NCBI GenBank assembly: GCA_947645355.1
Contig: CANSCI010000021.1
Span: 1 to 33,530 of the forward strand
DNA from: an uncultured Dorea sp.
Lineage (GTDB): Bacteria; Bacillota; Clostridia; Lachnospirales; Lachnospiraceae
Reading direction: 5' to 3'
DNA length: 33,530 nt
Part shown: positions 14,605 to 23,251 of the stretch, piece after piece
Layout of the letters: each line of letters opens with the position of its first letter
How positions within the stretch are numbered: the first letter of the stretch is position 1
Made by a program: the position numbers and the translations under genes
Notes under the pieces: generated by a model
The model's database searches: none
The model's input: only the letters and a program-made list of their open reading frames with translations
What the model was told of the DNA's origin: nothing

Positions 14605-14705
14605 GCCTATTGCAGATAGTTTTCTGAAAGTTGTCAATGGAATGCGTTATGCAAATCATTGCAGTTCTTAATTAAAAGGATGAAAGAAAATTTGGGAGGG
14701 TGTTT

Positions 14706-15566
14706 ATGAATCTTCAAACGGATAATATCTGTAGAATTTATTTTAAATACTTGATCCCAAGCCTGTTCAGCGGACTGGTTATGAGTATTTATTCGTTGGT
14801 GGATATGATTGTTGTAGAGCAATATGAGGGAGCGGCGATTGCTACTGTGGCCGGGCAGACTATGGTATTTGTAATTCAGCTTCTGCACTTGTTTTCTAAA
14901 AAGAATACTATAGGGTTTATAAAGGTTTCTTCTTTTTTAAAACGCAGTATGGGAATAGCGTCTGTTGGGATGTCATCATTTCTGTGTTCTGTGGGAATGG
15001 GGGTGTTGGTCGTCCTGTTCAATAATCAAATTATGAGATATTTTGGCAGCAATGAGCTGGCTGTTTATGGGGGGGCCGGGAATCTGTTTACTCTGGTTCA
15101 GACATTCAGTTATGGAATCGGAAATGCCGCGCAGCCGATCGTTGCGGAGAATATGGGGGCCGGAAAGCCGGAGCGTGTCCGACAGACAAGAAATCTGGGA
15201 TGCTATGCGGCGGCGGGGATCGGGAGAATTATTATGTTGGCAACTATGCTTGTGCCTTTTCAGATCGTGCGGCTTTATATGAGGGCTTCTACTGAAATTC
15301 TGGCAGCAGCTCCGGGCATTTTGCGGAGGTATTTTACCTGTCTGCTGTTTGTTCCCTTTAATGTTTATGCGACCTATTATTTGCAGGCAGTACAAAAGGT
15401 AAAAGAGTCCTTAACCGTATCCTTGCTTCACAGTTTCCTTCTGGGAGCGGTATTTGTATACATTTTTCCAGCGGTTTGGGGAGGAAGGGCTATCTGGTAT
15501 GTTATGCTTCTGGCAGAGATGATTACGGCAGTCACAGTGGTTGTTATGCTGAGAAAACAGCAGTAA
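14706..15566 (+). pseudogene. MATE-family efflux transporter with a large internal deletion
   Basis: The first 45 residues (ICRIYFKYLIPSLFSGLVMSIYSLVDMIVVEQY) are the standard MATE first helix. The sequence then jumps after residue 70 to a mid-protein MATE segment (SMGIASVGMSSFLCSVGMG, YGIGNAAQPIVAENMGAGKPERV, AVQKVKESLTVSLLHSF). The product is 286 residues, whereas MATE proteins have about 450, so roughly five helices are missing. After the stop, another frame (VPVENVIHKESQITKVFEQCLDHGVS, about 15560-15640) looks like the start of an anti-sigma-type ATPase domain. Such domains are sometimes fused to MATE proteins in these bacteria, which suggests a second frameshift. The MerR-type promoter lies upstream. 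The protein is unlikely to transport. Confidence 0.75.
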
Positions 15567-15737
15567 ATGTTCCGGTGGAAAATGTCATACACAAAGAAAG
15601 CCAGATAACAAAAGTGTTTGAACAATGTTTAGATCATGGGGTAAGCCTTGACCTTTACTATTGCGTCCGGGCAATTCAGTGGGCTGGAGGCCTGGTAACA
15701 ATGACTGCCCTGGCAGACCGGCTGCAGTTTTGGCTTT

Positions 15738-16835
15738 ATGCGGTTACCCCTGATAAATGATGATTTTGAGAACGTGGATCAGGAGATTCTGTGCCGGATG
15801 GTGGATCATTTTGTCGCCAAGGGCTTTCAGTATTTTGATACGGCATGGTTTTATCATAATGGGAAATCAGAAACGGCAATAAAAGAATGTCTTGTAGACC
15901 GTTATTCCCGGTCTTCGTTTCTTCTAACGGATAAAATGCCTTTAATCTTAATCAGACAGGAGGAAGAGCTGGAAGAATATTTTGAGACACAGCGTTCTCG
16001 CTGCGGCGTGGACTATTTTGATTACTACCTGATTCACGATATGGGGGGCGACCGCAGGCAAAAGGCGGAAAAACTTCATGTCTTTGATTTCATGAAACAG
16101 AAGAAGGCAGCAGGGCTCGTAAAGCAGATTGGTTTTTTCCTTCATGATACGGCGGATGTATTGGACGAACTTTTAACACAGCATCCGGAAGTAGATTTTG
16201 TGCAGATACAGTTGAATTATCTGGATTGGGAGAATGAAGCGATCCAGTCTTGGAAATGTTATGAGACGGCAGGGCGGCATGGAAAGCCTGTGATTGTCAT
16301 GGAGCCCGTGAAAGGAGGAACACTGTCCAGGCTTCCGGCAAAAGCAGAAACTTTGCTTCGTTCCTGTAATCCCCATATGTCGATTGCGTCGTGGGCGATC
16401 CGGTTTGCTGCCGGGAAAGAAAATGTAATGATGGTATTAAGCGGAATGAGCAGCATGGAGCAGCTTATAGACAATACTTCTTACATGGAGGATTTTGTAC
16501 CTTTGACCGAAAAGGAGTCTGCTTTGATCGGGCAGGTGGTCGATGCGATCAATGATAGCATTGTGATTCCCTGTACCGGATGCTCCTACTGTACCCTGCA
16601 CTGCCCCAAAAATATTGCGATTCCCAAGTATTTTTCCCTTTACAACACAGATATGCAGGAATTATCCACAAAGGCGTGGACCGCACAGCTTATGTTGTAT
16701 GGACACCTGTCAGAACAGTATGGAAAAGCCAGTGCATGTATAGAATGCGGTCAGTGCGAGAAAATGTGCCCCCAGCATTTACCTGGTACAAAATGGCTGA
16801 AAGAGGTGGCGAAACAGTTTGAGGGAGGCCATTGA
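15738..16835 (+). CDS. Aldo/keto reductase with C-terminal 4Fe-4S ferredoxin domain, N-terminally truncated
   Basis: The 365-residue product has an AKR barrel with the catalytic tetrad in FDTAWFY (D, Y), TDKMP (K) and YYLIHD (H). A two-cluster ferredoxin tail follows (CTGCSYCTLHCPKNI and CIECGQCEKMCPQHL). This is a common anaerobe-type oxidoreductase of the YvgN/NADP-aldo-keto group. The usual first 20-25 residues (strand 1 ending in a GFG-MRLP motif) are not joined to a start codon. The first in-frame ATG encodes the M of MRLP, and TGCSFGF is readable just upstream before an in-frame stop. The gene is therefore a probable pseudogene or a damaged protein, next to the decayed MATE gene. Confidence 0.75.
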   Translation: MRLPLINDDFENVDQEILCRMVDHFVAKGFQYFDTAWFYHNGKSETAIKECLVDRYSRSSFLLTDKMPLILIRQEEELEEYFETQRSRCGVDYFDYYLIHDMGGDRRQKAEKLHVFDFMKQKKAAGLVKQIGFFLHDTADVLDELLTQHPEVDFVQIQLNYLDWENEAIQSWKCYETAGRHGKPVIVMEPVKGGTLSRLPAKAETLLRSCNPHMSIASWAIRFAAGKENVMMVLSGMSSMEQLIDNTSYMEDFVPLTEKESALIGQVVDAINDSIVIPCTGCSYCTLHCPKNIAIPKYFSLYNTDMQELSTKAWTAQLMLYGHLSEQYGKASACIECGQCEKMCPQHLPGTKWLKEVAKQFEGGH

Positions 16836-16841
16836 TTGGGA

Positions 16842-16868
16842 GGGGCCGGCGTAAAGCCGGGCCCTTTT
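16842..16868 (+). terminator. Rho-independent terminator
   Basis: GGGGCCGGC and GCCGGGCCC form a GC-rich stem with one mismatch and a GTAAA loop, followed by TTTT. It lies seven bases after the reductase stop. Confidence 0.75.
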
Positions 16869-16935
16869 ATAATGGAAACAGCATTCAATGATTCCCCAAA
16901 TAATCTATGCTTGCCCTTTCTTTTTTTGTGTAAAA

Positions 16936-16951
16936 AATGGTACGTATAAAT
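16936..16951 (+). promoter_or_regulatory. Candidate AraR operator upstream of the transport operon
   Basis: AATGGTACGTATAAAT matches the Bacillus AraR operator consensus ATTTGTACGTACAAAT at 13 of 16 positions. It lies about 75 bp before the -35 element. Together with the dyad at 17157 it would allow cooperative binding or looping, as in the B. subtilis ara promoters. Confidence 0.55.
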
Positions 16952-17024
16952 TCACAATATATAATCAAATTATACAAAACAAAAAATACAAATTTGTGTA
17001 TTGTTCCGAAAATACTTTTCTATA

Positions 17025-17054
17025 TTGACGTGGCAGCTTGCTGTGTTGTATAGT
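17025..17054 (+). promoter_or_regulatory. Promoter of the arabinose transport operon
   Basis: TTGACG (17025-17030) and TATAGT (17049-17054) are 18 bp apart. It is the best sigma-A promoter in the 356-bp AT-rich gap before the binding-protein gene. Confidence 0.6.
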
Positions 17055-17156
17055 CTAATTAGTTTAAAGAAAGCAAGAAAAACCAATGATTTTTGCGCAA
17101 AAGTTATAAAAGCCGCATTGCAAAAACAAAAAAATTACTTGCTTTTCAAACAAAAA

Positions 17157-17175
17157 AATTTGTACCATACAAATT
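17157..17175 (+). promoter_or_regulatory. Candidate AraR operator just before the binding-protein gene
   Basis: The perfect dyad AATTTGTA-CCA-TACAAATT lies between the promoter and the ribosome site (GGAGG at about 17181). Its halves match the AraR half-site ATTTGTA. The position downstream of the -10 suits a roadblock. The TGTA-N3-TACA core recurs before araA. Confidence 0.75.
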
Positions 17176-17191
17176 ATAAAGGAGGCAGTTT

Positions 17192-18280
17192 ATGAAAAAC
17201 AAATTATTCAAAAAAGTTGTCAGCGCACTCGTTTGTGCAGCAATGGCAGGTTGTCTTCTGGTAGGCTGCGGGAGTTCCGGAGGCTCCGGATCATCAGAGG
17301 CAAAGACAGAGACAGATAACAGTAAAATTAAGATTGGTGTTTCCATCTGGAGTTCTACAGACGTTCTTGGATCACAGTGTAAACTGATTCTTGACGCAGC
17401 AGCAGAGGCTCTTGGTGTTGAAGTTCAGTATGTTGACCAGGGGCATGTCTCCGAGAAGGTTACAGCTTCCGTAGAACAGCTTGCGGCAGCAGGCTGTCAG
17501 GGAATCATTATCTGCAATGCATCTGACACAGAGATGACATCTGCAATCAAGACATGTAACGACAACAAAGTTTACCTTGCTCAGTTCTTCCGTATCATCA
17601 GTGAAGAAAATAACGCGGACATCTACAAAGCAGCTACAGACTCCGAGTACTATATCGGCGCTGTACATGAAAATGAAGTAGAGAACGGCAAGAAATTAGT
17701 GCAGATTCTTCTTGACAAAGGCGACAGGAACATCGGTCTGATCGGCTGGGAGCAGGGAGACGCTACATGGCTTGGACGCTGGGAAGGATATAAAGCAGGT
17801 ATCGAAGAGTGGAACAAAGCAAATCCGGATGATCAGGCAAAGCTTTCCGAGCCGCAGTATGCCGGAACATCATCTGACGGCGGTTCCAAGGCAGCCGACG
17901 CTCTGATGAGCGCCGACCCGACACTGGATGCCCTGATTCCTGCAGGCGGCGGCGGTGACCCGCTTCAGGGAGCAATCGCAGCAGTTGAGCGTGCGAAAAA
18001 GGTAGATGATATTGATGTTGTATCTACAGACTTCCTTCCGGATCTTGGCGAGCGGCTTGACAACGGCTCTATGGCAGGGCAGTCCGGCGGACATTACTGT
18101 GATCCACTGTTCGCATTTATGATGGTTTACAATGCGATCAAGGGTAACTACACAGACTTTGCAGGAAATTTTGTAAATGTTGAGTTCCCATATCTGTATG
18201 TATCTTCTTCTGAAGACTACGCAACATATGAGAAATACTTTGTAGACCAGCTTCCATATACATCTGATGAACTTGTTTAA
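17192..18280 (+). CDS. Sugar ABC transporter substrate-binding lipoprotein (probable L-arabinose)
   Basis: The 362-residue product has a lipoprotein signal peptide (LLVGC, cysteine at residue 26) and a Ser/Gly-rich linker. A type-I periplasmic binding fold follows (KIKIGVSIWSSTD, GCQGIIICNAS, GDRNIGLIGWEQGD, DALIPAGGGGDPLQGAI, VVSTDFLPDLG). It captures a sugar, probably L-arabinose given the regulon, and delivers it to the permeases downstream. The ribosome site is AAAGGAGG. The stop TAA at 18278 is immediately followed by 30 more sense codons in the same frame ending at 18373 (see the adjacent entry). The C-terminal helix may therefore have been lost recently. Confidence 0.85.
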   Translation: MKNKLFKKVVSALVCAAMAGCLLVGCGSSGGSGSSEAKTETDNSKIKIGVSIWSSTDVLGSQCKLILDAAAEALGVEVQYVDQGHVSEKVTASVEQLAAAGCQGIIICNASDTEMTSAIKTCNDNKVYLAQFFRIISEENNADIYKAATDSEYYIGAVHENEVENGKKLVQILLDKGDRNIGLIGWEQGDATWLGRWEGYKAGIEEWNKANPDDQAKLSEPQYAGTSSDGGSKAADALMSADPTLDALIPAGGGGDPLQGAIAAVERAKKVDDIDVVSTDFLPDLGERLDNGSMAGQSGGHYCDPLFAFMMVYNAIKGNYTDFAGNFVNVEFPYLYVSSSEDYATYEKYFVDQLPYTSDELV

Positions 18281-18373
18281 ATTTCTGAGCAGAGCTTAGA
18301 AGACCTTCAGAAGACGGCACAGTCCTTATCGATCGAGGATGCTGCAGCACGTGCAGACGGTGCGGCAGAGTAA
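18281..18373 (+). pseudogene. In-frame C-terminal continuation of the binding protein after a stop codon
   Basis: The same frame continues past TAA for 30 codons, encoding a helix-forming tail (ISEQSLEDLQKTAQSL, then SIEDAAARADGAAE) before a second TAA. Amino-acid and codon use are like the body of the gene, not like noncoding DNA. One base change (for example CAA, AAA or GAA to TAA) would explain it; a sequencing error or stop readthrough would too. Confidence 0.6.
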
Positions 18374-18428
18374 TCCCGCACAGCAATAGGGTGAAAGCTG
18401 TCAGGTCAGACAAAGCATAAATTTTATG

Positions 18429-18463
18429 GGGGCCGACATTATGCGGCAATGTCGGTCCCTTTA
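18429..18463 (+). terminator. Intercistronic hairpin, partial terminator
   Basis: GGGGCCGACATT and AATGTCGGTCCC form a long stem (one mismatch) followed by TTTAT. Lying between the binding protein and the first permease, it would favour more binding protein than permease, a usual arrangement in ABC importers. Confidence 0.6.
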
Positions 18464-18515
18464 TCAATGTAAAAGAAAAACGGTACAGTACAACTTTAAA
18501 AATGAGGTATACGAT

Positions 18516-19484
18516 ATGGGTTCATCTACAAAAACAGCAGAAGTAAAAAAGTTGTCCGGTAAGGCAAAAGGCTATTTGATCCTGGGTGTTATGCTTGTGG
18601 CTTCCTGGACAATTTTTAAGGTGATTACACCGGGCAATTTCGGTTCTCCGAGCCAGATTCTCCAGTATTTCCAGGCCAGTCTGCTTGCGGCTACAGGCGC
18701 CGTAGGTTTTTACTTTGTAATGGTTATGGGAATGTTTGATTTTTCTATCGGTGCGAATATTATTCTCTCCTCGATCGTAGGCTGCGTTATGGCAACAAGG
18801 TTTGGTTTGGGCTATCCCGGGTTCGTTCTTGGCGCGATTATCTGCGGTACGCTTGTAGGGATTTTAAACGGTATTTTCTATGTGAAAATGAGGATTCCGT
18901 CCATGATTGTAACAACAGGGCTGGCATTGATCTATGAATCACTTGCAAACTATATGGCAGGCGGAGTCGTACAGACGCTTCCGTCGAATCTCCGTTTATT
19001 CGGTTCCATGCAGGGAAGTATTGTGCTTGCGCTTATCGCGTTCGCAGCAGCATACATTTTCCTCAATTACACAAAAGTAGGAACATATACTTATGCGATC
19101 GGCTCCAACGAATTTGTTGCAAAGAACATGGGTATTAACGTAAACAAATTCAAGGTTATCGCATTTATTATAAGCGGCGCATTCTTTGGTGTAGAGGCCA
19201 TTCTGTCTATCAGCTATGGCTCCTCTATGGTAGCGGTGACAGGTATGGCTTCCATGAGCCGTAACTTTATCCCGACGATGGGCTGCTTTTTCGGTATGGC
19301 ATTCCGTAAATACGGAATCCCGATTCAGGCAATCATTATCGGTGAGTTCGTAATCAACATTATTTTCTACGGATTCATAGCGCTGGGAGCGCCGACTGCT
19401 ATCCAGGACGTTATTACAGGTATGGCGCTTCTGATCATCATTACCCTGACAACCAGAGTTGACAAGGGCGAGATTGTAAAATAA
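18516..19484 (+). CDS. Sugar ABC transporter permease (RbsC/AraH-like), first of two
   Basis: The 322-residue integral membrane protein has about eight to ten hydrophobic segments. It carries the branched-chain/ribose permease signatures, including VMVMGMFDFSIGANIILSS and the EAA-like cytoplasmic loop near YAIGSNEFVAKNMGINV. The ATG at 18516 has GAGG eight bases upstream. It is followed after 17 bases by the ATPase gene. With the second permease it would form the membrane channel of a heterodimeric importer. The sugar is inferred from the neighbouring arabinose genes. Confidence 0.85.
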   Translation: MGSSTKTAEVKKLSGKAKGYLILGVMLVASWTIFKVITPGNFGSPSQILQYFQASLLAATGAVGFYFVMVMGMFDFSIGANIILSSIVGCVMATRFGLGYPGFVLGAIICGTLVGILNGIFYVKMRIPSMIVTTGLALIYESLANYMAGGVVQTLPSNLRLFGSMQGSIVLALIAFAAAYIFLNYTKVGTYTYAIGSNEFVAKNMGINVNKFKVIAFIISGAFFGVEAILSISYGSSMVAVTGMASMSRNFIPTMGCFFGMAFRKYGIPIQAIIIGEFVINIIFYGFIALGAPTAIQDVITGMALLIIITLTTRVDKGEIVK

Positions 19485-19501
19485 CCGGAGGAGGACATAC
19501 A

Positions 19502-21004
19502 ATGAGTGAAGTAAGATTACAGGTAAAAAATTTGTGTAAGTCCTTCGGTGTGACGAAGGCAGTACAGAATGTCTCCTTTAATATCAACAAGGGAGAGGTA
19601 CATGCGTTGATCGGTGAGAACGGTTCCGGTAAATCAACCTTGACAAATATGCTGACAGGCATCTATTCGATTGACAGCGGTACATTTATTCTTGACGGAA
19701 AAGAGATACATCCGAAAAACCAGGTAGAGGCAAATGACGAGGGGGTATCTATCATTGTTCAGGAGCTGGGGACACTTTCCGGGCTGACAGTGGCAGAAAA
19801 CATTTTCCTCGGTCATGAGAACCGTTTTGTAAAACATGGAATTAAAAATACAAATGCTATGAACAGAGAAGCTGACGCGCTTCTGAAAAAGTATGGCTTT
19901 GACAGGATCAAAGCGTCCCACATGATCGATGAGTACAACTTTGAGGACAGAAAGCTGGTCGAGATTGTAAAGGCAACTTACTTCCAACCGAAGATCGTGG
20001 TAATCGACGAGACGACAACAGCGCTCTCACAGGAAGGCCGTGAAGAGCTCTACAAGCATATGGACCGTATCCGTTCCGAGGGAAATACAATTATTTTCAT
20101 TTCCCATGACCTTCCGGAGATTCTGGATAAGTCTGATACGATTACGGTTCTGCGTGACGGCGTGTATATTGACACAATTAAGAGTCAAGATGTGGACGAG
20201 GACGGGCTGAAAAAGCTTATGGTGGGACGTGAGGTGACCGGGAAATATTATCGCACGGATTATGGAGAACCAATCTCCGATGAAGTCGTTCTCTCCGTAA
20301 AAGACGTTTCCGTCCCAGGGCTGATTGAGAATGTAAGCTTCGATCTCCACAAAGGGGAAATCCTTGGGTTCGGAGGTCTTTCCGAGTCTGGTATGCACGA
20401 GATCGGCAAGGCAGTTTTTGGAGCTTCTTTTGACAGGCAGGGAACGGTTATCCTTGCAGACGGAACACAGATTAATGATATCCCGACTGCAATTAAGCAC
20501 AACCTTGCTTATACATCCAAAGACCGTGACAATGAGTCCGTAGTTATGAATCAGAGCATCGGCGACAACATCTGTCTGCCGTCACTGAATAAGTTGAGCT
20601 CAGGCCCGTTAAAACTCCTTAGCGATAAGAAGCTGCGGGAATTTGCAGATAAGTACGCAAAAGAGATTTCCGTTAAAATGGTTAATACAGACCAGTTTGT
20701 ATCGGAGCTTTCCGGCGGCAACAAGCAGAAGGTCGTACTTGCGCGCTGGGTCGGCAAAGACTCAGACCTCATCGTTCTGGACTCCCCGACCCGTGGTATC
20801 GATATCAAAGTAAAACAGGATATCTACCAGCTGATGGATCAGATGCGAAAGGACGGAAAATCCATTATCATGATTTCCGAAGAGCTGATGGAGCTGATCG
20901 GAATGTGCGACAGGATTATTATTATGAGAGACGGCAGACTCAGCGGTGAGCTTATGCGAGATCCGGATATGGACGAGAACAGCCTGATTTCAAAGATGGT
21001 TTAA
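19502..21004 (+). CDS. Sugar ABC transporter ATPase with two ABC domains (RbsA/AraG-like)
   Basis: The 500-residue protein is a tandem-domain sugar ATPase. Domain 1 has an intact Walker A (GENGSGKST) and Walker B (VVIDETTTALS), but its signature motif is altered to NFEDRKLVEI. Domain 2 has a good signature (LSGGNKQKV) but a degenerate Walker A (GLSESGMHE) and a Walker B without the catalytic glutamate (VLDSPTRGID). One composite ATP site therefore looks active and the other inactive, as in many members of the family. The ribosome site is CCGGAGGAGG. The gene lies between the two permease genes, so all four components are in one operon. Confidence 0.9.
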   Translation: MSEVRLQVKNLCKSFGVTKAVQNVSFNINKGEVHALIGENGSGKSTLTNMLTGIYSIDSGTFILDGKEIHPKNQVEANDEGVSIIVQELGTLSGLTVAENIFLGHENRFVKHGIKNTNAMNREADALLKKYGFDRIKASHMIDEYNFEDRKLVEIVKATYFQPKIVVIDETTTALSQEGREELYKHMDRIRSEGNTIIFISHDLPEILDKSDTITVLRDGVYIDTIKSQDVDEDGLKKLMVGREVTGKYYRTDYGEPISDEVVLSVKDVSVPGLIENVSFDLHKGEILGFGGLSESGMHEIGKAVFGASFDRQGTVILADGTQINDIPTAIKHNLAYTSKDRDNESVVMNQSIGDNICLPSLNKLSSGPLKLLSDKKLREFADKYAKEISVKMVNTDQFVSELSGGNKQKVVLARWVGKDSDLIVLDSPTRGIDIKVKQDIYQLMDQMRKDGKSIIMISEELMELIGMCDRIIIMRDGRLSGELMRDPDMDENSLISKMV

Positions 21005-21015
21005 GGAGGAACGTC

Positions 21016-21984
21016 ATGGCTAACGAAAATACAAAAACAGTAAGTAAAGAGGAAGAACTGAAAAAGTTATCCAGAATGGCAATGCTCCGCCGGATCCTCC
21101 CGATTGTAGGACTGGTAGTTGTCTTTGTATTATTTAATGTATTGACAGATGGGAGAATGATGTCCAGTATGAATCTTGTTCTTTCTCAGGTATATGTCAC
21201 GATGATTTCTGCTATGGGTGTGTTCTTTATTATGACAATGGGCGGGCTGGATTTCTCCCAGGGCTCGATTCTGGGTCTTGCATCCATCGTAGTGTGTATC
21301 GTGTCGAAGAACAATATTCCGCTCGCGATCGCGGCGGGCATCCTCACAGGTGCGGCAATTGGAGCGATCAACGGGTTCTTCTATGTAAACCGTAAAATCA
21401 AATCTTTTATTGTTACAATCTGTACAATGTTCTTGTTTCGAGGTATAATAAAATATCTGACAACAGATGCGCCGGTCGGCGGTTCTGCGCTTCTGATCAA
21501 CTATGACACAACAGCGCTCAAGCTTGCTTGCACAGTTGTGATCCTGGCAATCGGATTTGTCGCTTTCCGCTATACCAAGTTCGGTATTCATTTAAAAGCA
21601 ATCGGCGCAGGGGAAAAAGCAGCGAAGTTTGCGGGTATCCGCACCGATCGAATGAAATTTATGATGTACGTCCTTGCAGGGGCAATCACCGGATTTGCAG
21701 CATTTATCAATGTTATAAAGGTTGGCTCAGTTACAGCCTCCGGCGGCAACCAGCTTGAGACGCAGATCCTTATCGCACTGGTACTTGGCGGTATGCCGAT
21801 TTCCGGCGGTGCGAAGGTAAGGTTTGAGAACATTATTGTTGGATCTCTTCTCTACATTGTCCTGAACAGCGGGCTTACAATGATGGGAGTGTCCACACAG
21901 ATGTTGCAGTTAGTTGAGGGTGTTGTGTTCCTCGTCTTCGTTGCAGTATTTGCAGACAGAAAATCCCTGCAGGTTATCAAATAG
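21016..21984 (+). CDS. Sugar ABC transporter permease (RbsC/AraH-like), second of two
   Basis: This is a 322-residue membrane protein of the same family as the first permease. It has a charged cytoplasmic N-terminus (MANENTKTVSKEEELKK), the conserved MTMGGLDFSQGSILGL segment and the GAGEKAAKFAGIRTDRMKF loop that contacts the ATPase. It starts 11 bases after the ATPase stop, behind AAGGAGG. Two different permeases suggest a heterodimeric channel, less common than the homodimers of ribose importers. The regulator gene follows after 41 bases. Confidence 0.85.
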   Translation: MANENTKTVSKEEELKKLSRMAMLRRILPIVGLVVVFVLFNVLTDGRMMSSMNLVLSQVYVTMISAMGVFFIMTMGGLDFSQGSILGLASIVVCIVSKNNIPLAIAAGILTGAAIGAINGFFYVNRKIKSFIVTICTMFLFRGIIKYLTTDAPVGGSALLINYDTTALKLACTVVILAIGFVAFRYTKFGIHLKAIGAGEKAAKFAGIRTDRMKFMMYVLAGAITGFAAFINVIKVGSVTASGGNQLETQILIALVLGGMPISGGAKVRFENIIVGSLLYIVLNSGLTMMGVSTQMLQLVEGVVFLVFVAVFADRKSLQVIK

Positions 21985-22025
21985 TCCTGTAAGGGTATTT
22001 CGGAAGACAGGGAGACAAGTAAGTA

Positions 22026-23108
22026 ATGGCAGTGCAGGAACCAAAATATCAAAAAGTAATTGACTGGATCACCAGCGAGATCGCAAGCGGAAATTTAAAA
22101 TCCGGAGACAGACTAATGCCGGAGGAGAAGATGAGCAAAAAGTTCGATCTTTGCCGCCAGACGATCCGCAGAGCGACGCAGGAGCTTGTGGAGCTTGGGA
22201 TCATAGTCCGCGTGCAGGGCAGCGGGACTTATGTGGGAGGTATGATACCGAAAACGTCAAAGAAAAGGCATATGAATGTGGCGGTGATGAGTACTTTCTA
22301 TGAGAACTATATCTTCCCGCCGATCTTCCGCGGAATAGAAAAAACACTTTCGAGATCAGGTTATGCTATGCAGGTTTCGTTTACCAATAACCGGATTTCC
22401 AATGAAGCGGTGATCCTCAATATGCTTTTGGAGAGAGAAAATATCGACGGGCTGATTACGGAGCCGGCCAAGGGGGCACTGCCGAACCCGAATATAAAAT
22501 ATTATAAAGAGATTTTGAATAGACATATTCCGATTTTGTTTTTTAACGATGTGTATCCGGAGCTCTCAGCGCCGTGTGTAAGGATCGATGACTGGACATT
22601 TGCATCGGATGCTGCAAAGCTTCTGATTGATGCGGGACACAAGAAGATCGGCGGTATTTTTAAGCTGGACGACGGTCAGGGGCACAGGCGGTATGGGGGG
22701 TTTTTATCCGCCGTGCTAAAAGCGGATGTTTACGTAAGCTCCAGACAGATTTTCTGGATCGACACGGAGACGCAGGCAGAATTAAAGGAGCAGGAGGAGT
22801 ACCTGTTTCAGCGGCTTGAGGGCTGTACAGGAGTTGTGTGCTACAATGACCAGGTGGCAAAGCAGGTGGTTGATATGGCAATAAAGCGCGGACTCCGCGT
22901 GCCGGAAGATTTATCGGTGGTCAGCATTGACGACTCTGAACTTGCAGCGATCTGTCAGGTGCCGTTTACCTCTTTTCCCCACCCGAAAGAGAAGCTTGGA
23001 GAGAAGGCGGCGGAGAATCTTTTGAAAATGATTGAGAACCCACTGTATGACGGAAATTATATTTTCAGCGCAGAGCCGGTTTTCCGGAATTCTATTCAGA
23101 AATTATAA
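22026..23108 (+). CDS. araR: AraR-type arabinose repressor (GntR DNA-binding domain plus LacI-type sugar domain)
   Basis: The 360-residue protein matches AraR in length and architecture. An N-terminal GntR winged helix (EPKYQKVIDWITSEIASG, EEKMSKKFDLCRQTIRRATQEL, VRVQGSGTYVGG) is followed by a LacI/periplasmic-binding-type effector domain (MNVAVMSTFYENYIFPPIFRGIE, DGLITEP, CVRIDDWTFA, HKKIGGIFKLDDGQGHRRYGG, GVVCYNDQVAKQVVDMA, LSVVSIDDSELA). AraR represses arabinose genes and is released by L-arabinose. Dyads of AraR type before both the transport operon and araA support this. The gene is in the transport operon, so it is autoregulated. Confidence 0.85.
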   Translation: MAVQEPKYQKVIDWITSEIASGNLKSGDRLMPEEKMSKKFDLCRQTIRRATQELVELGIIVRVQGSGTYVGGMIPKTSKKRHMNVAVMSTFYENYIFPPIFRGIEKTLSRSGYAMQVSFTNNRISNEAVILNMLLERENIDGLITEPAKGALPNPNIKYYKEILNRHIPILFFNDVYPELSAPCVRIDDWTFASDAAKLLIDAGHKKIGGIFKLDDGQGHRRYGGFLSAVLKADVYVSSRQIFWIDTETQAELKEQEEYLFQRLEGCTGVVCYNDQVAKQVVDMAIKRGLRVPEDLSVVSIDDSELAAICQVPFTSFPHPKEKLGEKAAENLLKMIENPLYDGNYIFSAEPVFRNSIQKL

Positions 23109-23129
23109 CATGCGTAAAAACGAAAAGAG

Positions 23130-23180
23130 GGCAGAAGATATGGCCGTGAAGCGCATATCTTTTGCCTGTTTTATTATTTT
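23130..23180 (+). terminator. Rho-independent terminator after araR
   Basis: GGCAGAAGATATG (23130-23142) pairs with CATATCTTTTGCC (23154-23166) through a 13-bp stem with one G-T wobble, followed by TGTTTTATTATTTT. It separates the transport operon from araA. Confidence 0.8.
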
Positions 23181-23210
23181 GAATATCCGCCGAGGAATTA
23201 ATCGGTGTTT

Positions 23211-23229
23211 TTGAATGTATAATACATGA
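23211..23229 (+). promoter_or_regulatory. Candidate AraR operator over the araA promoter
   Basis: ATGTA-TAA-TACAT is a perfect dyad (23215-23227) with the same TGTA-N3-TACA core as the 17157 site. It contains the -10 hexamer TATAAT (23218-23223), so bound repressor would block RNA polymerase. The -35 region is weak. AGGAGG lies before the araA start. Confidence 0.6.
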
Positions 23230-23251
23230 TTGGAATCAGGAGGACAAAATT

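Noticed and set aside
15476-15760. 94-codon frame overlapping the end of the MATE gene
   Set aside because: Not an independent gene; its middle looks like an out-of-frame ATPase tail of the decayed MATE protein and its end overlaps the reductase.
19502-21004. Degenerate second ATP site of the sugar ATPase as a loss-of-function mutation
   Set aside because: Asymmetric sites of this kind are normal for RbsA/AraG-type tandem ATPases, and one composite site is complete.
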